DNA of 64,000 bases from Embiotoca jacksoni. Taxonomy: Eukaryota > Chordata > Actinopteri > Embiotocidae. The notes beneath the pieces are model-generated. The model saw only the letters and a program-made list of their open reading frames with translations. It did no database searches and was not told the DNA's origin. The translations under genes were made by a program, and so were the position numbers. Of the stretch, positions 24,747 to 36,765 are shown piece by piece. The stretch's first letter is position 1. Every line of letters starts with the position of its first letter. The stretch covers positions 8,806,911 to 8,870,910 of the forward strand of contig JAKOON010000009.1 in NCBI GenBank assembly GCA_022577435.1, given 5' to 3'.

Positions 24747-25473
24747 TGCATATTCAATTACTGGGATTTCCTGACGATTAAATGTTATATTTCTGTCCTC
24801 TTCCAGATGTCTCATTTTACTGAAAGCCACACTTTCTATCCACTTTCATACAAGTTTTACTAGGTGACCACATCCCTCTGTAAATGTGTCCTTTGTCCCT
24901 CTGTAATCCAGTCACTGTGTCCTGATGCATGTCACGCAGCCAGCTTTAAAGTCAATTAGCCCTGCCTCCCAACCCCAGAGGTGACAATCTGGGGCTCACA
25001 TGGCCCGTCAGGGCCGACCTTCACACGAGGGATCGAGCCACAACTCACATATGGCCAAGCCCTGGGGTGGGAAACTGCCGACTATGGCCAAGGACAGGGC
25101 TGCATGAAGGGTGGAGGGATGGGTATGAGGGGTGAGTTTGTAATCTCCAGAGAACACACAATTATGGTAGCTTTGTCTTTTCTGTTTTGGCATTGCACAG
25201 ACAGTATTTTGAAAGAATTCCTGTTTCTGTTTGACTATAAAAATTTGTGAAATTAAAGGTGGGAGGGAAATATAAACGTGTTAAGGGAGTGTTGTGGTAC
25301 ACACATTGTGGTTTTTACTTTATTTGACTGAATTGAAAATATGGGAGCCTTCTTTTTTTTCCTGAACACAAAGAACTATATGACCTGAATCGGATAATTA
25401 TCTTCAGGGGATTTCCAGTAAGATGAATTTCTAATATTTCTGGGCTTGTTCTTTGAAACCTGCAATAACCATA
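24747..25473. other. Intergenic, no gene recognised
   Basis: Nothing recognised beyond unique-looking sequence. The frame at 24981-25250 has no known domain and no splice context. Confidence 0.5.
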
Positions 25474-25492
25474 CCCCCCCCCCCCCCCCCCC
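25474..25492. repeat. Poly(C) tract
   Basis: 19 consecutive C, followed by short 'accacccat' repeats. Confidence 0.95.
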
Positions 25493-25872
25493 ATCACCAC
25501 CCATAACCACCCATCATTAAGCCACAGTGCTGATATGAGGAGAACTAAGTTTTCATAAATGCATATATCAACAAGAGCTGCAGTTTACATGCTGGAAGAG
25601 ATTTTTAGGGAACAAAACCCAAGCAAAGTTAAGATCATAAGCCATTATACAATTTCACAAGCTTTAGGGTTCAGTAAGCACGGGCGTCTCATGAAACTGA
25701 GGTCTCCTTGTGTTACAGTTCAATAAAAGCATTGGAATAGGTGTGTGAGATGGCTTGCTGCAGTAAAACAAGGTGTTTCTAATTTGAGGGGCTGTTAAAT
25801 TGAACTGAATGGAAAAACAGTCCTGTAATGCAGCAGATTGCCTCAGCGAGTTTTTCCAAGCAGTGTTTACTG

Positions 25873-25895
25873 TTGTGTGTGTGTGTGTGCGTGTG

Positions 25896-25932
<37 letters not shown>
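25873..25932. repeat. (GT)n microsatellite
   Basis: 60 bp of GT with single GC interruptions. Confidence 0.95.
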
Positions 25933-25933
<1 letters not shown>

Positions 25934-26490
25934 GTCCCCAAGCGTGAGTGTGTGAAGTTTTGCACCGCTGGTTGCTGCACAGTTGTGCAACTGCGGCCCA
26001 TTTGCCCAAAGCAAATAGCAACATTCTAAGAAAGAGGAAAAGGGAGGGTGTTTTGCTTTGCGAAGGTTTTTCGCATGTTTTTCATTTTATTTTCTACCAG
26101 TGTCATTTGCGTTTAATCTGCAGGGTTTGCACAATTTTCTGTTTCATTTGGTGTTGAGCAACGCATTGATAAAGATCACACAAACAATTGTGGTACTCCA
26201 TTCAAAAACACCACCCTGATACACTCTGAAGTGCGGATATGAATCATGTGCAGTGCCATTTTTAATAGTGTCTTAATCATAGTCTACGATGACAGGCTAC
26301 CAGTGGTTCTTGGGATATTTGAAAAGGTCATCTTGTTTCCACAAATGCCTTGCTAAATAGGTGTTGGCCCAACTTGTAAGAGCCTGCATGTCTGCATGCA
26401 TTCCTGCATAACCATAACCTCTGGAAGCTACAGGTTGCTGGTGGAAGCCTCAAGCAGCCCACACACAAAATGCAAACTACAGAACAAAAA
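25933..26490. other. Intergenic, no gene recognised
   Basis: No gene or repeat recognised. Confidence 0.5.
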
Positions 26491-26491
26491 A

Positions 26492-26593
26492 ACATTTAAA
26501 AAAAAAGTCAGGTCATGACTTTTTTTAAAATGTTTGTACATTTTGTTTGTTTAGTACATTTAAACAAATTTACATTTGTTTAAATGTACTAAA
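26492..26593. repeat. Two adjacent inverted repeats
   Basis: Arms at 26550-26569 and 26574-26593 are perfect reverse complements (20 bp, 4-nt spacer). Directly upstream, 26492-26510 and 26516-26533 form a second, imperfect palindrome built on A- and T-runs around 'gtcaggtcatgac'. This could be a small foldback/MITE remnant or a DNA cruciform former. Confidence 0.7.
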
Positions 26594-29500
26594 TAAAGGG
26601 TAATGCAGACATAAAAACCATGAACTTGCTCAAATTAAAAGTTTTACCGACACTCGATTAAATTCAAAAAGATTATGGCAGTTCTAAATAAGCAGGGAAA
26701 ATTTTAAAGCAATTCGATGTATCTTAACCTGCAGTAAAACCCTGACTCAAGCACAGCAAACAGGAAAGCAGAACACCTGTGTCGAAAGACAAATATGAAG
26801 GATGATGAAACAGATGTTTCAGTAACAAGGTAACCCTGTCAACAATGAACTATGCAATAACACTTGTGCATATATGTGTGTTTGTGTGTGCTTATGGAGG
26901 AGCAATATCCTATCTGCCTTCCTGTAAATCTGTGTTCACTGAAAAGGGCCACAGCCAGAGGGATTTTACCAGAAGGCTAGCACCAGAGGATGTGGGTGTG
27001 TATATGTGTGTGTGGGGAGGGGAGTGTTGAGGAACACCAACCAAGGCTCTGATTTCAGATCACTTTTTCAATTTCCCCTCCTGTTATTAAAAAAACTGAG
27101 CAAGCTAACTTTAGATCTTAGATCTTTTCTTTTTTTTGCCCCGAGCTACTGTAAGTCACTGTTTAACAATGGGAATCCTGTGTTTACTGACCACACAATC
27201 ACCAGTCAATGCCTGGTACAAAGACTGCTTACAGTCACTAAGCATACATATGTCAGCCTATTAGTCAGTGCACTTCCTCAATGCGGTGACATACGGATGT
27301 CTGCTCCTCCCATAATCAGGATGTAAGTCCGTCATCTGTTCAGCGGTTCTCCTCTGTCCAGTCTAATGCTGTTGGAAAGTCATCCTGTTTAATCGTCACG
27401 TGTTCATGATTACTGTCCTGTGGCAACAAACACGGGTGGCTTGAAGAGAGAATGAGTGCAGAAACGAGCAATGGTGGTTTTGCAATGTAATTATAGAATC
27501 TGAAATGCTGCTGCTTGGTCTGCCTGTTTTGCACGACATCGTCTTTTATCTCCACAGCTGTGACACTTGTAACCGGAGGAATCACATTTTTCTGATTTGT
27601 AAACATCACTTGGCCTCAAAGTCAGTCATCAGAGTGAAAAAAAAAAAATGCTAAAGCTGCTCCACAGTATCATTCTCCAGCCACATATGTTTCCTAACGG
27701 TGGGTGGTAGCGGATGTTTGCATGTTTACATGTGTGTTTAAAATTGTTTACTTTGTGCCCTCTTCTTGACTTTAATCAACTGCCTCCATTTTCATGATAT
27801 GCTAATTGCAAGTAGCTCATATGAGCTCTGGGGTCGCACGCCACATTTTCAACATATGATGCAAAATGCCTCGTATGTAACCCATTCCTACACTGAAACT
27901 CAAGGTCACATTTTAATTAGCTCTAGTGTCGCTCTGATACTCTCATATTCTCAATAATGATGGGTTTCTGAGCTGAGCAAATTCCTAACCACCCGTTTGT
28001 TACTTGAGTCATCGCGCCCTGTGCAATCCTTTGTCTGCCAGCCCTGTGCAAGGCATAACCCACAGACAGACGATCTTTTGAAATGCAGCAAATTTGAAAT
28101 GTAAAAATGTTCCTTTTTTTGTTGTTTGATTAATGCCCCAGACCACACACTGTGTAGGGGAGCGGTGGAATTTCTTTCACCATAATAAGCATGTTTCAGG
28201 TCAAAACAGGGTGTTTTCCTTTCATACATATTCATGTTCCAGTGTCTGTGAAAACAGGCATGTCTGAATCATCACAAGGCAACTGTGTGTGGATGGTTAC
28301 TTCAAAGTGAATGTCATCTACTTCCCAACATCAAAAATCACTGAAAATGATATTAATTATCTGACTGTAAGAAGGACTTGGTTTTCCGATGCTTCATTGC
28401 ACTGCCATGTGAAATCGTTCTTTTGACTTTTTACGTACAAGTTTGAACAAATCTGCAGCTCAAAACTTTTCAGAGGAACATTAAAACAAGGTCACATTGC
28501 TGTCCACGTAGATAAATTGACACTTCCAAATTCATAATACAAAGGTTCAGTCCTTATCAGTCCTTTCTTAGCTCAAACACAAACATTTCTGCCATGACTC
28601 TTGGACAATAAATACACAATCTGTAGAAACAAATATTAACACGGGAATGTATTCTCATCCTCTGAATTATAGATTTCACCTTCACTTTAAGATATCTTAT
28701 CTTGACGCATGTGTCAGTACAGACATTTTAGTGTCAACTCAAACCTATATTAGGGAAGGAATGCTGCCCTGTTTACAACACATGAGATGGACAGAGACAC
28801 TGATCTGAAGAGCTGGTATGCCACATTAAACAATAGATTATTTCAGCTCACCAACTCATCTGACTCCACCGAATCCTACGGGGTCCACACTGGCAGGAGA
28901 GAGGCTTTCCTTCCAGCAACATTTGTCTCTCCCTTACCATAATCCCTGCTGTACTTGTGTAAACTATATTTGTCACTTTATTAATAACAGACTTGCTCTT
29001 GTTAAAACCTTTTCCTCTGTTTTATTTGTGGGGGGACTGGAGAGGCACATGCAGCACTAAATATAAAACGTCTTCAGTTTGTGTTGATATTCTATCATTG
29101 AAAAACTTCGGTTGGAGCTGTTGTTAGGAAATAGGATCCATAGGTAGATCTGGACTAAACACGGAAAGAAACAGACTACCTGTTGGAATATTTTAATACA
29201 GGCCAGAATTACTGAGAAATAGCAAAATACATAAAAGTGTAGTAATTAATCTTTCAACTATTTGACCAAAACAAATCAGGAAATGTCTTTCACCTGAGAT
29301 CAAGAGATTTCACTTTTAGTTTTCGCTTCTTTTTTTTTTCAATTCTTCTTCCACTGACACCTCATATTACAACATACAAACAGAATAGGCACTATCAGCT
29401 CAGAGGTACATGAAGATATTACATTCAAGTGGAGGTCTGAAAATTGCACTAACATATTATTGAAACAATATTTTAACAACAATTTTTGTTTCTAACTGGC

Positions 29501-31841
29501 TTTGGCAAGAAAACGATTTTGAAGGTGAGAACAATGATACACCAAAAGTGGCATAGTCTCAGCCATTATAATTGTGTCTAATGTTTGTAATGTACAGTTA
29601 TAAGTACAGTAGATAGAGCAAAGTATTTTTTAGATTTAAGTTTAATTTTGGATCACTAACTTCAAATTGACTCTCAAGAAAACTGAATTTTAAAATAGTA
29701 AATCACCAGGGTCCCCAAAAGAAATTACAGAAAAGTATAATTATTCAATCAATGTAAGAAAATCTGCGGTAAAATATTAGTCACTGCAGTAATAGATCTC
29801 CAAACTTTTCCTAGTCCGAGTATTAGACCAGATATTCTTCTTCTTTTAAAGTTCAACACAACATTTTTGTTGGTACAGTGTTAAATCGAAATATACCACC
29901 TGTAGCTGAATCACCATTCACAGCCACGTTTTATTTCATAGTTTACATTCATACATAGCCTATATAAATACATATGTTCAAAGATCTTCACTGTTGTTGT
30001 AAAGTTTCTAACCTTGATGTTATTTTAAACAATTTCAGTTAAAGATTTCTGTATATTTTGCTGGTGATGTCTTTGTATGATTGACATGATACTTTCCCTG
30101 GGATGAGTTCAGCCATTACGTCATTCTTGCCTGTATTGTCTTCTTAATAATGTAATACTATACTGTGTCGCCAGCTCTAAAGGCAGATGTGTGCGTCTGA
30201 TCTATGGTTGCTCGGGACATGTTCAGTCTACTCATGGTTAGATTGTTTCATTACTAACCATCAATCATTCAGTGATGTAAACATCCCCTGAGCATAACAC
30301 GTTTCCAAATGCCCTTCATGGAGCGAGCTAACGGAAGGAGGAGATGAGAGAATACACGCAAGAGGACGAGAGACGACAGATGATAACCAGAGAAAGGTAG
30401 AGAGACAGATGAAGTGAGGAAGAGAGATAGAATGAAATATCCTGACTGAGGAGTATGCGGGGATTTGCCGAGTATCCTGAACTCCCTGTGAGAGGATTTG
30501 TTTGGGCTGGACAGGATACAGGGGGTAACATCTGGACAGATTCAGCTAAAATGCAGATCTCTCTCTACCCGTGCAGTGCAGGACGGGAAGTCCTTTCCTC
30601 CGGGGACGGTTTCTAGAACTTCACCATGAGTTTCTGTATGTGTTTATAAATCTTTGCATTTTGAACTTTCAGTCGTCTTTATTAAATTTTGGCCATCCTT
30701 CCTATCATGAATAATAAGATGACGGTGATCTGTCCAACCTGGCATGAGCAGTTGGACGATCATACAGGTTTTAGTCATACATATGATTATGTTTGATCAA
30801 TACCTGTTGGAGTTGCAGCACACCTCCAGTTTTCTGTGCAATAATGGATAATTACCAACATTTCAGGCAGAATGAGCATCTAAATTTACTGATTAGGACT
30901 TTTAAAATCCTTTTTAAATAAGGAATGTGTGAATAAGTAAGCACAGTTTTTGTTATTTCGGGACTTGCAATAAAATTAATCAATTCATCATCTATTGGGA
31001 AGCAAACTGGCCTCGACAGTATGAACACACTAACTCATCAAAAGCAGCATTTTCCATCTGAAGCCACAACTGCAATGTGCTGTGTATCAAACTGAATTAT
31101 GACAAACTGACACCAGCCAGACACCTCTATGAAATTCACTGTAAAGTTATACACAAGCTGACGTTTATTGATCGACATAAATCATTAAGCTTGCCAGTCG
31201 GATACGTAAAAAAACATAAACACACAGTAAGTCTGTGATTTCTCTTTATCACTGCACGAAAACATATTCCAATTTGTTTAAGTCCGAGAGTTATTCTTTC
31301 ATTAGTTTGTAAAACTTACAGGGTCAAGTAGTGACAATTGGATGCCATTGTTGTAACTGTCAGAAATAAAACGAGATGCACATTGTATGTATCTCAAATT
31401 GTAGCTTAAAACATGCAATATTGTAGTTCTTTATTTGAATGTGTTCAATAAACACTAACAGCCATAATGTTGCTATAAGAACTTCATGATGAAAAATGTG
31501 TGCGAGGCTGAACTCACTTGCACAGGACTGGACGTGTCAAAATGCTTGTAAAATTGAGTGTTACATGAGTGAAGACTGTGGAGGTAAGACGAGCGATCCC
31601 GGTGGTCTCACTTTACTATCAGCCTCATTCTTTTATCATGAGCAAGCAAATTTATGTACAAAGCACCTGAAATTTACCAGGAGAATGTCGTTTCTCGACT
31701 GGTGTTTCATTCCTTCTTCTCAATCCGGCTGTTTCCAGTTACCTTTCAACCGGTGAATAATATTTACCTCTGGAAATAAAGAGGATAACTTTCCATCTCC
31801 GACAATGTTCCAGGAGCATCTGGCTTGTGTTAGAGGAGCTT

Positions 31842-31842
<1 letters not shown>
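26594..31842. other. Gene desert, central part
   Basis: 5.2 kb without recognisable exons, RNA genes or transposons. Open frames are short and anonymous. Parts could be conserved regulatory DNA of trib1, but a single sequence cannot show this. Confidence 0.5.
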
Positions 31843-31899
<57 letters not shown>

Positions 31900-31914
31900 A
31901 TGTGTGCGTGCGTG
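31843..31914. repeat. (GT)n microsatellite
   Basis: GT run ending in 'gcatgtgtgcgtgcgtg', directly abutting the dispersed repeat at 31915. Confidence 0.95.
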
Positions 31915-32190
31915 TATTACTCATGTTGTGGGGACATAGATCTGTTTACACAGTCACATTATGGGGACGTACATCCCTTTTGGGGACAAAAGCAAATTCC
32001 TCCCGATGGAAATCAATACATTTAAGGTTGTTTAAGGTGAAGTTAGATTTAAGTCAAGGTTAGGCTAAGGGTGAGGATTAGGCGAGGAGTAGTTGTGGTG
32101 TGGTTGTGTTAGGGTTACAGTAAATCTCAGGGAAAATAATGTAAGTCAATGCAAAGTCCTCTGAGGTGATGGAAACATGAAAGTCAATGT
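31915..32190 (+). repeat. GT-associated 'tgtggggac' teleost repeat
   Basis: 'actcatgttgtggggacata', 'cagtcacattatggggac', 'ttttggggacaaaagcaa', then GGTTAGG-like units and 'aatgtaagtcaatgcaaagtcc'. I recognise this as a very common fish repeat that always sits beside a GT tract, as here. Non-coding. Confidence 0.65.
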
Positions 32191-32317
32191 GTGCGTGTGG
32201 TGCAGAATGGTAATCATAAGAGAAGTGCATTGTTTCACTGTCTGTGTGTCTCCCGCAGGGGAAGTAAATCACACACAAGCCACAAAATATCCCAACAAAT
32301 AACAGAAACACACTCAC

Positions 32318-32319
<2 letters not shown>

Positions 32320-32382
<63 letters not shown>
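32320..32382. repeat. (CA)n microsatellite
   Basis: About 62 bp of pure CA. Confidence 0.96.
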
Positions 32383-32386
<4 letters not shown>

Positions 32387-34319
32387 ATGGACCTCACGGT
32401 AGTGTGTGTGTGGAGGAGGAGATTTTTGCTATACTTCCCCCTCTCTGTTGTCAGGTAGGTGAGCCTTTTGTTTCACCAAACCCAACCTTCGAACCATGAG
32501 CCACCTTTTAGTATCAGCCACATGGTGGAATAACTCGTATTGTTGACAGCAATCAAATAAACAGAAAGGTCAGTGCTGTCAGTGATCTGATCATCTTCTC
32601 CAAGGATTCACATCATGTGTTTATAATTGTCCTCTGACACAGATGTAGTCTGTTCACTGGTGTTTAAATAGAAGAAATACTAATTGCAAAAAATGTGGAC
32701 CTCTATTTAAAGATCACATAATGTATAAATTCAGATATTTCTTAATAAAGATTAAAAAAAAAATGAAGCTAAAACTGTTTATTTTCTCAAACACCGGCTG
32801 GACTTTCTTGGAATATATGAATTGTTGGTCAGACTGGGTTGTAGTTCTTCACTATTTCAGCAGTTATTGGTGAAGTGAAAAAGAGAGCCATTGCCTCCTC
32901 CTTTTCTCCCTCTATTTCCGGGCAAACCTCCACACAGGTTTTAGCTGTTCTCTCAGATACACAGCCAGGTGCGGTAAAGAATAATAACATGTCAACGGAG
33001 CTCACAACACCGCAGACCACAGAAAATGGAACACGCCCCAGGGTGGAAAAACACTTCAAGATTTCTTACAGTCCTTTTGAATTTATGAAGTGCCAAAACC
33101 AGAGCCTGCTGCTTAGGATCAGAGGACAACAAGAAGGGGGGGAAAAAAAACAACACAGGCAGATTTTCATGTTGACCTTGCAATGCTACAAGTTCAATGG
33201 AAAGAGTTATATTATCGTAGAATTATTGGATCGCTATTTATTTAAGATTTTTGCACAAAACATTTTTCATTGCTGTCTTAGAGTCGAGTAAAAGCCTAAA
33301 TGCCATTTATAATTGTTTTTTTTTATTCTCACACATGAACACTACAAAGACAGGTTTGTACAGAGGGAAAGTTATAGATGATGTATTTGCTACAGGCAAT
33401 AGCTACATTGCTGAGATTCATTGTAAAATCTAAATTTGACAGTTACAGCCCTGCAAAACTAATACAAATGTTTTTAATTCATGATATTCTTTACTGTACA
33501 GTTAATACGTTCCTGCAAGGCCAAGTGCAGACTTTAATCTTGCAGTAATGTGCATGTCACCTTGTAAATGCAATATATGAATGAGTAAAACTTTTATCAT
33601 CCATCAGGATAATAAATGTAGATTTAACAGTTTTTGAAGTTGGTACAGTAGATGAAAAGCACTTTTTGTTTTAATTAAATAAAAATTTTAAGATGATTCT
33701 TTTAGCATTTTTTTCTGTGGATTGTGGCTCACTTTCTGATCTGTGAAAACAACTTTCTCAAAGCCTTCACAAGTCTCTTGTTCCATTAGTTCTACCACCG
33801 CTCAACCTGGATTTAAAAAGACCGGATCAACCTAACCCCTTTAGAATTTACCCTGAGGGAAAATGACATAACACTAAACACTGAGGGAAAATCAACACTA
33901 AACAGTGAGTCACGGCCTGGTAACTTGCCTAACACCTAAGCCCTGTCTCCACACTGTAGCACAAACAAGCATTGCTCCTCTCTAGCTCGCTGAGCCACAA
34001 ATAGAGGGTTTCTGGCCTAATTCGCGTGATGGCCTTGTCACGACTCCACTCCATGGAGTGTCCCATACAGCCTGTTTGTGTTTGATGCTTTAATGGCAAA
34101 AATGAACTCGTGAAGAAAAAGCAGTATCAGAAATGGGACACTTACTGTTCAAAGCACTGCTGAAATAGGTCATACATGTATTTGGTTTTTTTCCTTCTCA
34201 GTGAAAGACAACATAAATCAGTACATAAAAAGAAGCACTCTCACAGTGCATGGTGTATTCCTGTGCTTATTTTTGTCAGAGGAACCAGCTTCCATAAAAA
34301 AAACACACTAAAACACACT

Positions 34320-34322
<3 letters not shown>
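32383..34322. other. Intergenic, no gene recognised
   Basis: The 138-codon frame at 32875-33291 is one of the longer ones in the window but shows no known domain, low codon bias and no convincing splice sites. I do not call it a gene. Confidence 0.5.

Positions 34323-34360
<38 letters not shown>
34323..34360. repeat. (CA)n microsatellite
   Basis: 38 bp of pure CA. Confidence 0.95.
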
Positions 34361-34362
<2 letters not shown>

Positions 34363-34916
34363 AAGGCTGTTAAAGCGTCCGGGCATGACAGATCACGCTG
34401 CCTCTCCATTATTACGTCGTGTTACAATTAATAATGCATGTTTCCTGACACCTTAATTACCTCCGCCCACACCCTATACACACACAAACACATACATACA
34501 AACCCTCAGTCAGCACCAGTTCACATCAACACACACATACACACACACTCTCTTCCTGCGGAGGGATCACATCAGCAGCACCCATAACATTGGATGAGGT
34601 ATATGAAATAACTGCAGCTGTCTGTCTCTGAACACACACACTCCAGGACATGCTGTTCACTCGGCTGTCACGCATCCATAGTGATCCTGTCACACTGAGT
34701 CAGCGCTCGCTGAAATGTGCCGCGCTGAAGACAAAACCTGTTTCCTGCAGGTCTGACTGACTTAGTTAAATTTGGTGCAATGAATCACCATTCAACAGAA
34801 TTCTGCATGAATATAATCTCAACGGAGACTTTTGACCTGAAGGCTGAGATCTGTGGAAAAACTACGTGTACTGATGATGTGTATTATGTCTGCCCTGCTT
34901 GATACTCATCAGCTTG
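34361..34916. other. Intergenic, no gene recognised
   Basis: CA-rich patches at 34480-34550. No gene seen. Confidence 0.5.
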
Positions 34917-34966
34917 TACAGTGGTGAGAAAAAAAATCCATAAACCCTCTGGGATTACCTGGATTT

Positions 34967-35469
34967 ATAATAATGACGATAGCTTTGTTCATATTGCACT
35001 TTGCTCCATGAATGGTGTGTCACAAATTAAGGTAATGAAAGCAATCTGGAAAGCAGTCAAGTAAAAACTCACTGTCAAGTAAAATGACACACACTACATT
35101 TAAAAGTAGAGATAAGATAATGTATAAATGTAAATACAAAAGAACTAATAAAATAAGTAACGGTTTCAATAATCAAGAAAATTATAAAAAAGGCCACACT
35201 GTAAAAGTAAGAAGTTTCTCTGATAAGCTGTTTCAGAGAGTTGGAGGCCTACCGACAAAGTCCTTGACACCCTTGGTTGTCAAATTTGATGTGGGAATAG
35301 CGAACCTTATCTGAAGATTGAGCTGGGGAGTAAAGATTTAGGAGCTCAGTCAGGTTGCTCGGTGCCACACCATGCATGGTCTTAAGAGTAGAATTTAAAA
35401 TTCTAAAAACAGACAGACAGTGAAAGGAAGCTAAAACAGGAGAAATATGATCAGACTTTCTGCATTTTT
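34967..35469 (+). mobile_element. Repeat inserted into the Tc1-like element
   Basis: Splits the Tc1 end between 'ggattt' and 'ctgcattaattgg'. Its last part ('catgcatggtcttaagag', 'tttaaaattctaaaaacag', 'gaagctaaaacagg') follows a common fish repeat that carries 'ctttaaaagttagga... ttctaaaact... gaggctaaaacagg'. No clear coding frame; target-site duplication not certain. Confidence 0.5.
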
Positions 35470-36005
35470 CTGCATTAATTGGTCATAAAATGGGATCTGT
35501 TCTTCATCTAAGTCACAAGAAACGCAAAATACAATGTGTTTAAACTAGTAACACACAAAAATTTCAAATCTTTTATGACTTTACTGAAGACACCCATTAA
35601 ACATTCACAATGCTGGTGAACTCTTGGATTTAATAAGTGGTGGTCAAAGCCCCTTTGGCAGCAATAACATCAAACAAGTGTTTCCAGTGGTTACAGATTC
35701 GACCTGAACAACATTAAGGAGGAACTTTGGCTTCAGCTCAGCCATATTCTTTCGGTCACATCTCTTTTGTATTTAAGTCTGGACTCAGACTATACACACT
35801 ATACAAGGTGGATTGTCTTTGTTAGAAGTCATTCTGTGGTAGATTTCCTTTGATGTTTGGGGTCATGGTCCTACTGCAGCACTCATCATCTACAGAGCTT
35901 CAGCTGCACAGCCGTTCAGAAATGATCTTATTAAATACCTTGACAAACATGGAAATTATTGTCTCTCTTGATGATAATGATTTAACGAAACATTTTCCTG
36001 GCAGC

Positions 36006-36007
<2 letters not shown>

Positions 36008-36085
<78 letters not shown>
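36008..36085. repeat. (GT)n microsatellite inside the Tc1 relic
   Basis: About 77 bp of pure GT replacing part of the transposase region. Confidence 0.96.
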
Positions 36086-36087
<2 letters not shown>

Positions 36088-36765
36088 GGTGCTATTTCTC
36101 AAATCTTAGGCATGTTTTTTTCTTCAAGAACAGCAGCTTCTTTTGGTTGCTCCTCAACCACGGATTATGATTAGCAATGTGGCACACTCGCACATGATTT
36201 AACCAGCGCCAATGTTTCTACTGTGGGCCTCTTTTTTACCTTGTGTTTTTGAAGTCATCTTAACAGGTTCATTCTTTAGGGGAGAATAACTACAGTACTA
36301 AATCATCTACATTTTGTAGACAGTTTGTTTCACTCCAAACTGGTGAATACTTTTTAAAAACTCTTTGAGATGAGTTTGTAACGTTTTTAGTTGTATGTTA
36401 ATCAAACGATCTGGCTCATGACGCAAGTTTTTTGTGAGGCATGTTTCACATCAACAGTTGCTTCTTGTGAATGACAAACTCAAAAGGTCTGAGTGCTTTT
36501 TATGAGTCAATGTACCAACTTACACACACTTTCAATCTTGTTTCATTGACTGGACAATTAGGTTTTGTTGATGTCAATAGCTGAGGGGTTCACATACTTT
36601 TTAGAACTTACTCTGTGAAAGTTTGAGTGATGTGGACCAGGACAATAAAATGTGTTATTAGTTCAAATAGATAAAAATTTTGCCTGTTTGTATTTAAGAC
36701 AAAGATCTTACCATTACGGCAAATTTATACATTAATTCTCATAAATCCAAATGGTTAATTTACTG

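Larger units (their letters stand above)
34917..36765 (-). mobile_element. Tc1-like transposon relic carrying a nested insertion
   Basis: The left end 'acagtggtgag' with 'aaccctctgggattacctgg' matches the terminal inverted repeat of an abundant fish Tc1-like element. It resumes at about 35470 ('ctgcattaattggtcataaa', 'cttcatctaagtcacaa') after a foreign insert. The body, read in reverse, follows the transposase gene of that family in order: 'ggcagcaataac', 'tctggactcagac', 'tttggggtcatggtcctactgcagca', 'agacagtttgtttcact', 'tgaggcatgtttcacatca'. The catalytic region is broken, a GT tract sits in it, and no long frame survives. Right end is eroded and approximate. Inactive. Confidence 0.7.

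Noticed and set aside
32875..33291. 138-codon plus-strand frame
   Set aside because: Anonymous sequence, no splice sites or homologue recognised; length is possible by chance in 64 kb.
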